Assembly (NCBI RefSeq): GCF_001654865.1
Contig: NZ_LXEO01000055.1
Coordinates: forward strand, 1 to 64,000
Length of the DNA: 64,000 bases
Reading direction: 5' to 3'
Source of the DNA: Buttiauxella noackiae ATCC 51607
GTDB taxonomy: Bacteria; Pseudomonadota; Gammaproteobacteria; Enterobacterales; Enterobacteriaceae
How positions within the stretch are numbered: position 1 is the first letter of the stretch; every line of letters starts with the position of its first letter. A program made the position numbers and the translations under genes. Shown here piece by piece: positions 8,070 to 17,173 of the stretch. The notes beneath the pieces were generated by a model. It saw nothing but the letters and a program-made list of their open reading frames with translations, was not told where the DNA came from and did no database searches.

Positions 8070-9294
8070 ATTCATTCCGGGTTGGTTTTACTGCGCCAAG
8101 TACGGCTTCGACACCGGCAACATAGTGTTCGATCGCATAGTTATCAATCACGCGTTGGTAGGCGGCTTGTGTGAGGGCATCACGTAATGCGCTATCTTGC
8201 CATACCTGCTGAAGATGCGAAGCGAGCATGATGGTATCGCCATAAGGATAAAGCAGACCGGTACGTCCTGAGTCGATTAACTCTGCCGTCCCCGTCACAT
8301 TTGAACCGATTACTACGGTTTTAAGCAGCATGGATTCGAGCACGACACGCGGTAGTCCTTCGCTTTTCGATGCCAGAATAAAGACATCAAATGCGGCCAG
8401 AAAATCCAGCGGGTTGTTACGAAAGCCGGTAAAGATAACCCGATCTGCAAATCCGTAATCAGCGGCCTGGCGTTTTAGTTTTTCGCGTTCGGCCCCTTCG
8501 CCTACCAGAATAAATTTCCATTTTGCGTCGGGATGCTGTTGCTGAAAACGGTGCAAAGCTTCCAGTGTATGGTGGCAGGATTTTCTTGGGATAAGCGAGC
8601 CGATACTACCAAACAAAAATGTATCGTCGCCAATGCCCAACGAGCGGCGTACCGCCTCGCCAGAAGGTAAGGGCTGGTGAACATCAATGGCGTTAGGAAC
8701 AGTAGTACAGAGCGACTTTTTCACGCCGTGGTTAAGCAGCACGCTTTCCACACCATGAGAGACAGCAATTATAGCGTTGCCTGTACGGTTCACGATTTTT
8801 GTAATCGCCTGACTCATTACCGGTTCGATACGACAGTGTTGCACGACCGCAACATTGAGCGGCTCGGCTGCCAGATATCCTTCCAGGTTAGAGCCCGGCT
8901 GGTTATTCATATATAGAATTTCGTAGCCATCTTTCTGCAACCGCTCACGCAACGCCATTGCGTTAGGTTTGATGCGCCATTGCTCATCAATATAGGCGGT
9001 TACCTTTTTGCGCCCTGACTTGCTGAAAAACAAAAATGAGCGAGCGACTTCCTTGCAGATTTTTGCCCAGCCAGGTTGTTTACGTTGGGGGATAAAAATG
9101 ACAGGAATCTGAATGCTGGTCAGCACTTTCTCAATGGTTTCACCTTCACCACGCGCGTAGTTGTAGTAAAAGCAGCACGTGATATCAAACCGTTGGCGGT
9201 CAATACGTTTGAGCAGTTCCAACATACTGTTGGTCCCGCCGCCCCACTCTTTACCGTTATCCAGCAAGAGAATTTTATGCCGCTGTTGCGTCAT
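8062..9294 (-). CDS. GT4 family (GT-B) glycosyltransferase, unassigned
   Basis: The 410-residue protein has the two-domain GT-B layout. N-terminal: LLLDNGKEWGGGTNSMLELL (glycine-rich loop). C-terminal group-1 domain: FGSIGSLIPRKSCHHTLEAL, ILVGEGAEREKLKRQA, and the E-x7-E region as SEGLPRVVLESMLLK. It belongs to the retaining glycosyltransferases that act at the cytoplasmic face on lipid-linked or LPS acceptors. It lies 61 bp downstream of yibQ and overlaps the next glycosyltransferase, so the pair probably modifies one product. E. coli has the GT2 gene waaH here instead. Donor sugar and acceptor cannot be told from the sequence. Confidence 0.75.
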   Translation of the reverse strand: MTQQRHKILLLDNGKEWGGGTNSMLELLKRIDRQRFDITCCFYYNYARGEGETIEKVLTSIQIPVIFIPQRKQPGWAKICKEVARSFLFFSKSGRKKVTAYIDEQWRIKPNAMALRERLQKDGYEILYMNNQPGSNLEGYLAAEPLNVAVVQHCRIEPVMSQAITKIVNRTGNAIIAVSHGVESVLLNHGVKKSLCTTVPNAIDVHQPLPSGEAVRRSLGIGDDTFLFGSIGSLIPRKSCHHTLEALHRFQQQHPDAKWKFILVGEGAEREKLKRQAADYGFADRVIFTGFRNNPLDFLAAFDVFILASKSEGLPRVVLESMLLKTVVIGSNVTGTAELIDSGRTGLLYPYGDTIMLASHLQQVWQDSALRDALTQAAYQRVIDNYAIEHYVAGVEAVLGAVKPTRNEYV

Positions 9295-9355
9295 CGTAGA
9301 CCGACTCCTGTAGCTTTATTCAACGCGGCATTATAAGGGCTATCAACCGTGATAA

Positions 9356-10327
9356 CTATCCCGCGACATTTCCAACTGTGGGTGTGCTTTTTCCCCAGCC
9401 CTGCCACTGATGCTGCATATATTGCATTAATTGGCTCTGGCTGATGCTTTCACTCAACACAGTGAAGAACGTAGTGGCATAGACAGGTTGCAAAGGTTGT
9501 TTCGGTTTGCACAAACTAATGCCTTTAAATGGATTACGCGGTTGTTCCGTTGGTTTGCCGGGCACTACAGGGCGAGTATTGTTTGGTTTTGAGGTATCAA
9601 CCTGCGGCTCGTTCAACAAGCTGCTCGGGCGGACCAGCGTAATATCCGAAGGCAAGTTGTAGACCATCTGTTGCAATACGCGCACGGTTGTTGGGTGTGG
9701 ATGGCCGATGGCTATCGCGGAGCCATTTCGGCGCGCTAACTCTACAGCACGATTAAACTGGAAACGGATATCGGCTTCGTTTTGCGTATCGTCGAGGAAC
9801 ACTTTGCGCTTGATAACTTTAACGCTGGTTCCAGCTGCGGCCCGCATCGACTGACTGTTGCCGATTGTCATGCTGTCGAGAAAATAGAGATTATATTGCC
9901 CTAATGCCTGCATCACTTTTTGCATACCGAACAGGCTGGACGTCATCGCGCTGCCCATATGGTTATTGAGTCCCACAGCATAAGGAACATCATTAACCGC
10001 TTCGCGAATAATGCGTTCGATTTCGCCGCTGCTCATATCCGGGCGCAAAGTATCTTTTTCCAGCGGCTGTTTGCTCAGTGGAGCCATCGGTAAATGGATT
10101 AGCACTTCATGCCCGGCATTATGTGCTTTGGTTGCCATTTCGCGTGCGTGAGGGGCATTGGGTAAAACAGCCACGGAAATATTAGAAGGAAGAGCGATAA
10201 CCTGATTTTCTTGCGCGGGGCGATAACCAAAGTCATCTATAACGATTGCCAGCTTTCCGGCGTAAACGGGGTTTGCCAGCATGAGTGTGCTGACGAGAGA
10301 GAAAAACACACGACGGAATTGAAGCAA
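9356..10327 (-). CDS. yibQ: Divergent polysaccharide deacetylase family protein
   Basis: This 323-residue protein matches E. coli YibQ, a member of the divergent polysaccharide deacetylase (DUF610) family found next to envC. An N-terminal signal peptide (VFFSLVSTLMLANPVYAGK, cleavage probably after YAG/A) is followed by LAIVIDDFGY, HEVLIHLPMAP, NNHMGSAMTS and AIGHPHPTTVRVL. These His/Asp motifs resemble NodB-type deacetylase sites; the enzyme activity is unproven. The start is a TTG at 10327, placed 3 bp after the envC stop and preceded by GGAAG at good spacing. No in-frame ATG lies near the family start, where E. coli uses ATG. Confidence 0.92.
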   Translation of the reverse strand: MLQFRRVFFSLVSTLMLANPVYAGKLAIVIDDFGYRPAQENQVIALPSNISVAVLPNAPHAREMATKAHNAGHEVLIHLPMAPLSKQPLEKDTLRPDMSSGEIERIIREAVNDVPYAVGLNNHMGSAMTSSLFGMQKVMQALGQYNLYFLDSMTIGNSQSMRAAAGTSVKVIKRKVFLDDTQNEADIRFQFNRAVELARRNGSAIAIGHPHPTTVRVLQQMVYNLPSDITLVRPSSLLNEPQVDTSKPNNTRPVVPGKPTEQPRNPFKGISLCKPKQPLQPVYATTFFTVLSESISQSQLMQYMQHQWQGWGKSTPTVGNVAG

Positions 10328-10330
10328 AAC

Positions 10331-11614
10331 TTATCTTCCCAACCACGGTTGTGGATTGACTGCCTGGCCCTGGCGACGAATTTCGAAATAAAGTGACGGG
10401 CGGCCCTGACCACCACTGTTGCCCACCAGTGCAATTGCCTGGCCGGCGCGTACTTGTGTTCCAACATTAACCAATGCGCTTTGGTTATAACCGTACAAAC
10501 TCATATCGCCTTTGCCGTGTTCGACAACCACAACCAAACCATAGCCTTGCAGCCAGTCGGCAAGGATCACACGTCCATCGGCAATGGCTTTAACTTCAGT
10601 GCCTTCACCTGCGGCGATAACAATCCCTTTCCAACGTAGCTCACCCTGAAGCTGTTCGCCATAACGATGCAGAATTGAACCGCGCACCGGCCAGAAAGCT
10701 TGTCCGTTTGGCGATCCCAGGCCACCAGTACGTGACATCAGTGAGCGTTCGCTTTCTGTTGGTTTGTAGGTACTACCTTTGCTGGTGGCTTCTTTCTGAC
10801 GATTTCTAACCTGCTCAGCTTCACGTGCTTCTTTCTCTGCCCGCGCTTTGGCTGCCGCTTCTGCCCGGGCTATTTGCCCCTGAAGGCGAGACTGGTTCTG
10901 GCGCATTTCGCTCAGCTTTTGCTGATCTTGCTGCAAAGAAGATTCAAGAGTGGATAGCGTCTTTTTGCGCTCGTTACGGGCGCTTTCCAGCTTAGTTTGC
11001 TGGGCTTGTTGTTCGTAAAGCAGTGTTTGCTGTTCGGTTTGCTTGGACTCCAGACTCTCTTTTTGCTCCGCCACCTCAGCTTTCGTCTGCTTAAGCCCTT
11101 CAATCGTTTCCTGGCGCGCAGCATTCAGATAGCCAAAGTAAGCCTGTAAGCGCTGTCCTCGCTGGCTTTCTTCACCGCTTAATATCAGCTGAATGCCGGT
11201 ATGTTGACCCTGACGAAAAGAAGCATCGAGTTGTGCCGCCAGATTACGTTCCTGCGAGGCCTGCTGTTTTTGCAGTTTCGCGAGTGAAGCATTCATGGTG
11301 TCAATTTGGCGGTTGAGGTCGGCAAGCGTGTTTTGCGTATCGCGCAGCTTGCGGCTGGCTTCGGCAATCGCTTTTTCTTGTGCCTGGAGTTGAGCGAGTA
11401 ATGTAGAGCGTTGCTGCTGTTGCTGACGTACCGCACGTTCTTGAGTAGCAATATTCTGCTGGATAGATTTCAGCTCGGCTCGATCGTCGGCATGGCTGAT
11501 CGAGGGGCATAACAATACGCCAGCGCTTAAAACGCTGGCGTACATCATAGGCCTGACTGAAAACAGTTTCGTTTTCACGGCCCATGTTATTGAAAAAATC
11601 GCCTTTCCCCTCAT
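10331..11614 (-). CDS. envC: Murein hydrolase activator EnvC
   Basis: EnvC is a periplasmic septal protein that, recruited by FtsEX, activates the amidases AmiA and AmiB during cell separation. A signal peptide (YASVLSAGVLLCPSISHADD) is followed by a long coiled coil (about residues 45-280, rich in Gln/Glu/Lys) and a C-terminal LytM domain. The LytM domain is degenerate (LHRYGEQ, SLYGYNQSALV) and lacks a full set of zinc ligands, as is known for EnvC. The start is uncertain. The only upstream ATG (11614) gives 427 aa but has no Shine-Dalgarno sequence, while the codon aligned with the E. coli ATG is ATA here. It lies 9 bp after gpmM and 3 bp before yibQ. Confidence 0.95.
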   Translation of the reverse strand: MRGKAIFSITWAVKTKLFSVRPMMYASVLSAGVLLCPSISHADDRAELKSIQQNIATQERAVRQQQQQRSTLLAQLQAQEKAIAEASRKLRDTQNTLADLNRQIDTMNASLAKLQKQQASQERNLAAQLDASFRQGQHTGIQLILSGEESQRGQRLQAYFGYLNAARQETIEGLKQTKAEVAEQKESLESKQTEQQTLLYEQQAQQTKLESARNERKKTLSTLESSLQQDQQKLSEMRQNQSRLQGQIARAEAAAKARAEKEAREAEQVRNRQKEATSKGSTYKPTESERSLMSRTGGLGSPNGQAFWPVRGSILHRYGEQLQGELRWKGIVIAAGEGTEVKAIADGRVILADWLQGYGLVVVVEHGKGDMSLYGYNQSALVNVGTQVRAGQAIALVGNSGGQGRPSLYFEIRRQGQAVNPQPWLGR

Positions 11615-11623
11615 GGGGAGGGA

Positions 11624-13171
11624 TTATTCCACGATGAACAGCGGCTTGCCAGTCATCTCTTGCGGGATTTCCATACCCATCAGGCTCAACATTGTTGGCG
11701 CGATGTCAGAAAGCTTGCCGCCTTCTACCGCTTTCACACTACGATCGCCCACATAAATCAATGGAACAGGCAGGCTGGTATGCGCGGTGTGCGCCTGGCC
11801 AGTTGCCGGGTCAGCCATCTGTTCTGCGTTACCGTGGTCAGCGGTGATAAGCAACTGCCCGCCAACATTTTCAACCGCAGAGACAACCTGAGCGATGCAA
11901 CCATCCAGTGCTTCAACCGCAGCAATAGCCGCTTCATAAACACCGGTATGACCGACCATGTCACCATTTGGATAGTTACAAATGATGGTGTCGTATTTAC
12001 CGCTGTTGATAGCTGCCAGCAGTTTTTCGGTCAGTTCTACAGAACTCATTTCTGGTTGCAGATCGTAAGTAGCAACTTTCGGGGAGTTAATCAGAATGCG
12101 GTCTTCGCCAGCAAATGGCTCTTCAACTCCACCGTTATAGAAGAAGGTAACGTGAGCATATTTTTCAGTTTCGGAGATACGCAACTGAGTTTTATCGTGC
12201 TTCGCCATCCATTCACCGAAAGTATTGGTCAGTGAAGCAGGTGGGTAAGCACAAGCGGCTTTGATGTCTGCTGCGTATTCGGTCAGCATCACGAAATCGC
12301 CGAAGTTAACCACTTTCTTACGTGCAAAGCCGTCGAAGTCAGCGTTAACAAAAGTACGGGTGATTTGGCGAGCACGGTCAGCACGGAAGTTCATGAAGAT
12401 CAGCGCGTCGCCATCGTTCATTACGGCTTCTGCTTCGCCTTGTGCACGAATCACAGTCGGTTTAACGAATTCATCGTTTTCATCACGTGCGTATGCTGCT
12501 TCCAGGCCCGCAATAGCGGTTTCTGCCTGGTATTCGCCTTGAGCCAGAGTCAGCAGATCGTAAGCCAGTTCAACGCGATCCCAGCGGTTGTCGCGGTCCA
12601 TAGCGTAGTAACGGCCAATCAGAGAAGCAACGCGGCCTTTGCCTAGTGCAGCAAACTTATCGGCAAACTTCTTCAGAGAAGATTCTGCACTACGTGGCGG
12701 TGTATCGCGACCATCGAGGAATGCGTGCAGGTAGATGGCTTCTGCGCCACGTTCAGCTGCCAGTTCAATCATTGCCAGAATGTGTTCTTCGTGGCTGTGA
12801 ACGCCACCGGCTGAAGCCAGACCCATGATGTGTACTGCTTTGCCAGCAGCAACCGCTTTGTCTACTGCTGCAGTCAGCGTCGGGTTTGCGAAGAAAGTAC
12901 GTTCTTTAATTTCAACGTCCAGACGAGTCAGGTCCTGGTAAACAATACGGCCAGCGCCGAGGTTTACATGGCCAACTTCGGAGTTACCCATTTGGCCTTC
13001 TGGCAGACCGACTTCCAGGCCGGATGCGTTGATTAAAGTGTGTGGACGCTTCGCCCACAGGCTATCCATAACCGGGGTTTTAGCATTCAGAATAGCGTTA
13101 TCCTGCTGCTCTTCGCGGTGGCCATAGCCATCCAGAATCACCAGAACCATAGGTTTTTTAGTAACTGACAT
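11624..13171 (-). CDS. gpmM: 2,3-bisphosphoglycerate-independent phosphoglycerate mutase
   Basis: GpmM (GpmI) interconverts 3- and 2-phosphoglycerate in glycolysis using two Mn2+. The 515-residue protein has the alkaline-phosphatase-fold motifs: metal-binding [12 protein letters not shown] at residues 9-20, the phosphorylated Ser64 in [30 protein letters not shown], and the C-terminal metal site [10 protein letters not shown] with [14 protein letters not shown]. Length is one residue more than E. coli. First gene of a minus-strand operon with envC and yibQ; divergent from yibN across 245 bp in which I see no operator I can name. Confidence 0.98.
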   Translation of the reverse strand: MSVTKKPMVLVILDGYGHREEQQDNAILNAKTPVMDSLWAKRPHTLINASGLEVGLPEGQMGNSEVGHVNLGAGRIVYQDLTRLDVEIKERTFFANPTLTAAVDKAVAAGKAVHIMGLASAGGVHSHEEHILAMIELAAERGAEAIYLHAFLDGRDTPPRSAESSLKKFADKFAALGKGRVASLIGRYYAMDRDNRWDRVELAYDLLTLAQGEYQAETAIAGLEAAYARDENDEFVKPTVIRAQGEAEAVMNDGDALIFMNFRADRARQITRTFVNADFDGFARKKVVNFGDFVMLTEYAADIKAACAYPPASLTNTFGEWMAKHDKTQLRISETEKYAHVTFFYNGGVEEPFAGEDRILINSPKVATYDLQPEMSSVELTEKLLAAINSGKYDTIICNYPNGDMVGHTGVYEAAIAAVEALDGCIAQVVSAVENVGGQLLITADHGNAEQMADPATGQAHTAHTSLPVPLIYVGDRSVKAVEGGKLSDIAPTMLSLMGMEIPQEMTGKPLFIVE

Positions 13172-13416
13172 TGCGACAACCTCTAAGTCAAAGACAAAAT
13201 TTGCGTAATTTTACTACAGGCTGCGGGGTAAATAGCCGCAGAAGATCAAAGAAAGAGGCTGGATTGTGATCGGTTTTACGTCGTTGCGGTAATTTTTTTC
13301 GTAACAGTCCGCAGAATCTACATTACCTGGCGCAGACTGGCTGTATTTGGCACAACGCAAATGTATACTCCTCACCTGGTTTTTTTATATTACTTAGTCG
13401 GGAGTTACACCCCCCC

Positions 13417-13848
13417 ATGCAAGAAATTATGCAATTCGTTAGTCGTCATCCCATACTTAGTCTGGCGTGGGTTGGCTTACTGGCCGCCGTACTTTTCATG
13501 ACCTTTAAAGGTTTAACTTCTAAAGTTAAGGTTATCACCCGTGGTGAAGCGACACGTCTTATCAACAAAGAAGACGCTGTTGTTGTAGATGTGCGTTCCC
13601 GTGATGATTTCCGCAAAGGCCATATTGCTAACTCATTGAATGTTCTGCCTGCTGATATTAAAACTGGCAACTTTGGTGAGCTGGAAAAACATAAAGCACA
13701 ACCAGTGATTGTGGTTTGCGCTAATGGTGTTTCTTCTCAAGAATCAGCCGCACTGCTGACGAAAGCCGGTTTTGAAAAAGTGACCTTGCTGAAAGAAGGT
13801 ATCGCTGGCTGGAGCGGGGAAAACCTGCCATTAGTTCGCGGAAAATAA
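13417..13848 (+). CDS. yibN: Rhodanese-like domain protein YibN
   Basis: This 143-residue inner-membrane protein has one N-terminal transmembrane segment ([18 protein letters not shown], residues 13-30) and a single rhodanese domain ([31 protein letters not shown]...). The active-site loop reads [13 protein letters not shown], so Cys sits directly after the central strand as in catalytically competent rhodaneses. It matches E. coli YibN except in this loop. Sulfurtransferase activity is inferred. It begins the yibN-grxC-secB-gpsA run. Confidence 0.95.
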   Translation: MQEIMQFVSRHPILSLAWVGLLAAVLFMTFKGLTSKVKVITRGEATRLINKEDAVVVDVRSRDDFRKGHIANSLNVLPADIKTGNFGELEKHKAQPVIVVCANGVSSQESAALLTKAGFEKVTLLKEGIAGWSGENLPLVRGK

Positions 13849-13871
13849 TGCTACGTACACTGAGGTAAACC

Positions 13872-14123
13872 ATGGCGAATATTGAAATCTATACCAAAGC
13901 AACCTGTCCGTTTTGCCACCGTGCAAAAGACCTGCTGCAAAGCAAAGGGGTCTCGTTTCAGGAGTTGGCGATTGACGGCGATGCCGTAAAGCGTGAAGAG
14001 ATGATTAAACGCAGTGGGCGCACCACAGTGCCGCAGATTTTTATTGACGCACAGCACATTGGTGGTTGCGATGACTTGTATGCACTTGATGCTCGTGGTG
14101 GACTTGATCCCCTGTTGCGCTAG
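13872..14123 (+). CDS. grxC: Glutaredoxin 3
   Basis: GrxC is a cytoplasmic dithiol glutaredoxin reducing disulfides and ribonucleotide reductase with glutathione. It is 83 aa, a full-length match. The active site is CPFC at residues 12-15 (E. coli has CPYC), followed by the cis-Pro TTVPQIFI and the glutathione-binding GGCDDLYAL. It lies 23 bp after yibN. Confidence 0.97.
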   Translation: MANIEIYTKATCPFCHRAKDLLQSKGVSFQELAIDGDAVKREEMIKRSGRTTVPQIFIDAQHIGGCDDLYALDARGGLDPLLR

Positions 14124-14183
14124 TGCAGTTCCTTTGTCGCTTACTGCCGTTTAAGGACGTATTAATTTTTTAAGGGTTTAACA

Positions 14184-14657
14184 ATGTCAGAACAAAACAA
14201 CACAGAAATGGCTTTCCAGATTCAGCGTGTTTACACCAAGGACATCTCTTTCGAAGCACCAAATGCACCACACGTATTCCAGAAAGACTGGCAGCCTGAA
14301 GTGAAGCTGGATCTCGATACCGCTTCAAGCCAGCTGGCAGACGACGTTTATGAAGTAGTGTTGCGCGTAACTGTGACCGCAACACTTGGCGAAGACACTG
14401 CATTCCTGTGCGAAGTTCAGCAGGCAGGTATCTTCTCCATCGGTGGGATCGAAGGTCCGCAGATGGCACATTGCCTGGGTGCGTACTGCCCGAACATTCT
14501 GTTCCCTTATGCACGTGAAGCAATCACTAGCCTGGTTTCTCGTGGCACCTTCCCGCAGCTGAACCTTGCACCGGTTAACTTCGATGCGCTGTTCATGAGT
14601 TATCTGCAGCAGCAATCTGGCGAAGGCGAAGGTGCTGAAAACCATCAGGATGCCTGA
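14184..14657 (+). CDS. secB: Protein-export chaperone SecB
   Basis: SecB keeps precursor proteins unfolded in the cytoplasm and hands them to SecA. The 157-residue protein matches E. coli SecB (155 aa) throughout: [19 protein letters not shown] at the first strand, then [17 protein letters not shown] and [19 protein letters not shown]. The acidic C-terminal tail is short. Its TGA overlaps the gpsA ATG (TGATG), so translation is coupled, as in E. coli. Confidence 0.98.
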   Translation: MSEQNNTEMAFQIQRVYTKDISFEAPNAPHVFQKDWQPEVKLDLDTASSQLADDVYEVVLRVTVTATLGEDTAFLCEVQQAGIFSIGGIEGPQMAHCLGAYCPNILFPYAREAITSLVSRGTFPQLNLAPVNFDALFMSYLQQQSGEGEGAENHQDA

Positions 14658-15676
14658 TGAACAGCCTTAATGCTTCAATGACTGTGATCGGTGCCGGTTC
14701 GTACGGCACCGCTCTTGCCATCACCCTGGCACGTAATGGCCACCACGTTGTTCTGTGGGGCCATGACCCTAAACACCTTGCTGTATTGCAGGCAGATCGC
14801 TGTAATGCGGCGTTTCTTCCTGACGTTCCTTTCCCTGACACACTTCACCTCGAAAGCGATTTAGCGAAAGCGTTATCTGCCAGCCGTAATATTCTGGTAG
14901 TAGTGCCGAGCCATGTCTTTGGCGAAGTTCTACGCCAAATCAAACCGCTTATGCGCAAAGATGCGCGTATCGTGTGGGCGACTAAAGGTCTGGAAGCTGA
15001 AACCGGGCGTCTTTTGCAAGACGTTGCGCGTGAAGCTTTGGGTGACGAAATTCCTTTAGCGGTAATTTCCGGTCCAACGTTTGCTAAAGAACTTGCAGCG
15101 GGTTTACCAACGGCAATTGCTCTTGCGGCAACTGACGAAACCTTCGCGCAGGATCTCCAGCAACTGCTGCACTGCGGCAAAAGCTTCCGTGTCTACAGCA
15201 ACCCAGATTTCATTGGCGTGCAGTTGGGCGGTGCGGTGAAAAACGTTATTGCGATTGGCGCGGGGATGTCAGACGGTATTGGCTTTGGTGCGAACGCCCG
15301 TACTGCGTTGATCACTCGTGGCCTCGCTGAAATGACGCGTCTTGGCACTGCTTTAGGCGCAGACCCTGAAACGTTTATGGGAATGGCCGGTTTGGGCGAT
15401 TTGGTCCTGACTTGTACCGACAACCAGTCACGTAACCGTCGCTTCGGTATGGCGCTGGGGCAGGGTGCGGATGTTGATTCGGCACAGCAGAAAATCGGCC
15501 AGGTCGTTGAAGGTTACCGCAACACTAAAGAAGTGCGGGAGCTGGCGGCGCGTTTTGGCGTTGAAATGCCAATAACCGAGGAAATTTATCAGGTATTGTA
15601 TTGCGGAAAAAACGCGCGCGAGGCAGCATTAACGTTGCTTGGTCGAACGCGCAAGGATGAACGGAGCGGCAGCTAA
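14657..15676 (+). CDS. gpsA: Glycerol-3-phosphate dehydrogenase [NAD(P)+]
   Basis: GpsA reduces dihydroxyacetone phosphate to sn-glycerol 3-phosphate for phospholipid synthesis. It is 339 aa like E. coli. The N-terminal dinucleotide fold has [12 protein letters not shown] (residues 11-22). The catalytic lysine region is [19 protein letters not shown], and the substrate loop [14 protein letters not shown] is present. It is co-translated with secB. A short ERIC-like remnant and then cysE follow 116 bp downstream. Confidence 0.98.
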   Translation: MNSLNASMTVIGAGSYGTALAITLARNGHHVVLWGHDPKHLAVLQADRCNAAFLPDVPFPDTLHLESDLAKALSASRNILVVVPSHVFGEVLRQIKPLMRKDARIVWATKGLEAETGRLLQDVAREALGDEIPLAVISGPTFAKELAAGLPTAIALAATDETFAQDLQQLLHCGKSFRVYSNPDFIGVQLGGAVKNVIAIGAGMSDGIGFGANARTALITRGLAEMTRLGTALGADPETFMGMAGLGDLVLTCTDNQSRNRRFGMALGQGADVDSAQQKIGQVVEGYRNTKEVRELAARFGVEMPITEEIYQVLYCGKNAREAALTLLGRTRKDERSGS

Positions 15677-15711
15677 TACCCGTCATACTTCAAGTTGTGG
15701 GTATAGTTACG
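15675..15711. repeat. Probable remnant of an ERIC-type repeat
   Basis: Immediately at the gpsA stop codon the sequence ATACCCGTCATACTTCAAG repeats the left end of the ERIC copies at 31206 and 39868, followed within about 10 bp by GTGGGTAT. That looks like the inverted right end. The central palindrome is missing, so this may be an internally deleted copy. Confidence 0.5.
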
Positions 15712-15792
15712 GATGATGGAACGACAAAACCGCAATAACTGAAGCGTTCCGGTACTTTGTGCCGGGCGCTGTTTTTCTGTCTGGAGAGAGCA

Positions 15793-16614
15793 ATGTCGTC
15801 TGAAGAACTGGATCTGGTGTGGAGCAACATTAAAGCCGAAGCGCGAGCGCTTGCCGATTGTGAACCGATGTTGGCCAGTTTTTACCACGCAACTCTCCTC
15901 AAACACGAAAACTTGGGCAGTGCGCTGAGCTATATGCTCGCCAACAAACTCGCCTCCCCGATTATGCCAGCCATTGCGATTCGTGAAGTTGTCGAAGAAG
16001 CATATGCCGCAGAACCACAAATGATTGCCTCAGCAGCTCATGACATTCAGGCGGTGCGCACCCGTGACCCGGCAGTCGATAAATATTCTACCCCGCTGTT
16101 ATACCTGAAAGGTTTTCATGCTTTACAGTCTTACCGTATCGGCCATTGGCTGTGGAAAGAGGGCCGTAGGGCGTTAGCGATTTTCCTGCAAAATCAAGTT
16201 TCTGTGTCATTCCAGGTAGATATCCACCCAGCTGCGAGAATTGGCTGTGGGATCATGCTCGATCACGCGACCGGCATTGTGATCGGTGAAACGGCAATCG
16301 TTGAAAACGACGTGTCAATTTTGCAGTCGGTAACACTTGGCGGTACTGGAAAAACCAGCGGCGACCGCCATCCGAAAATTCGTGAAGGCGTGATGATTGG
16401 TGCCGGTGCGAAAATCCTTGGCAATATTGAAATTGGGCGTGGGGCGAAAATTGGTGCAGGTTCTGTGGTGTTACAACCAGTGCCGCCTCATACCACGGCG
16501 GCTGGTGTTCCAGCTCGAATTGTTGGCAAGCCTGAAAGCGATATGCCTGCCATCGATATGGATCAGCACTTCAACGGTGCTAACAATGGTTTTGAGTACG
16601 GCGACGGAATCTAA
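15793..16614 (+). CDS. cysE: Serine O-acetyltransferase
   Basis: CysE acetylates serine with acetyl-CoA, the first step of cysteine synthesis. It is 273 aa from [17 protein letters not shown], preceded by GGAGAG. An alpha-helical N-terminal domain is followed by a left-handed beta-helix of hexapeptide repeats beginning about residue 140. The catalytic His is in [12 protein letters not shown], and the C-terminal tail ends in Ile (GDGI), the residue known to insert into O-acetylserine sulfhydrylase. Its stop codon overlaps that of the convergent trmL. Confidence 0.98.
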   Translation: MSSEELDLVWSNIKAEARALADCEPMLASFYHATLLKHENLGSALSYMLANKLASPIMPAIAIREVVEEAYAAEPQMIASAAHDIQAVRTRDPAVDKYSTPLLYLKGFHALQSYRIGHWLWKEGRRALAIFLQNQVSVSFQVDIHPAARIGCGIMLDHATGIVIGETAIVENDVSILQSVTLGGTGKTSGDRHPKIREGVMIGAGAKILGNIEIGRGAKIGAGSVVLQPVPPHTTAAGVPARIVGKPESDMPAIDMDQHFNGANNGFEYGDGI

Positions 16615-17084
16615 CTTCTCAGAACGGCGCCGGGATAGCCAAGCTGGCGCCATGCTTCATACACCACCACCGATACTGCATTCGACAAATTCATGCTGCG
16701 GCTGTCCGGCATCATTGGGATGCGGATTTTTTGCTCAGCAGGCAAAGCGTCAAGAATCGTAGCTGGCAGGCCGCGCGTTTCCGGGCCAAACACCAAATAG
16801 TCACTATCCTGATAACTCACGGCACTGTGGGCCGGCGTGCCTTTAGTGGTTAATGCAAACAAGCGTTGCGGGTTTTCTGCTTCCAGAAAAGCGCTGTAGT
16901 CTTTATGGCGATTAACCGCAGCGAACTCATGATAATCCAGGCCTGCGCGGCGCAGACGCTTGTCATCCCAGCCAAAACCCGTTGGCTCAATGATATGTAA
17001 CCGGAAGCCCGTATTGGCGCAAAGACGGATGATATTTCCGGTATTCGGTGGGATTTCAGGTTCAAACAACACGATATTCAGCAT
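16611..17084 (-). CDS. trmL: tRNA (cytidine/uridine-2'-O-)-methyltransferase TrmL
   Basis: TrmL (YibK) methylates the ribose at wobble position 34 of two tRNA-Leu species. It is 157 aa from [17 protein letters not shown] (17084), the same length as E. coli; an ATG six codons upstream is less likely. SPOUT-fold motifs: NTGNIIRLC at residues 14-22, FGPETRGLP, and the knotted C-terminal [22 protein letters not shown]. The stop (TAG) shares bases with the cysE stop across CTAA, so the two genes converge with a 4-bp overlap. Confidence 0.97.
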   Translation of the reverse strand: MLNIVLFEPEIPPNTGNIIRLCANTGFRLHIIEPTGFGWDDKRLRRAGLDYHEFAAVNRHKDYSAFLEAENPQRLFALTTKGTPAHSAVSYQDSDYLVFGPETRGLPATILDALPAEQKIRIPMMPDSRSMNLSNAVSVVVYEAWRQLGYPGAVLRS

Positions 17085-17138
17085 ACGGCCCCCATAAGAC
17101 AAGGCGCGCAGAATAACAATTTATCGCTGGAAGGAAAA

Positions 17139-17157
17139 CAGGCCCCGAAGGGCCTGT
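17139..17157 (-). terminator. cpxRA terminator
   Basis: Read on the minus strand, AGGCCC-TTCG-GGGCCT is followed by GTTTTCC, directly downstream of the cpxA stop. It is a stable UUCG-type hairpin with a modest U-run. Confidence 0.75.
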
Positions 17158-17173
17158 AATTTATGATGGAAAA

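Noticed and set aside
11660-12235. A 191-codon open frame antisense to gpmM
   Set aside because: Opposite the conserved gpmM gene; the translation looks like a reverse-strand shadow and lacks a ribosome-binding site.
13172-13416. Possible operator or small RNA between gpmM and yibN
   Set aside because: The gap is AT-rich with short T-runs but no hairpin-plus-T-run, no recognised operator and no supported frame.
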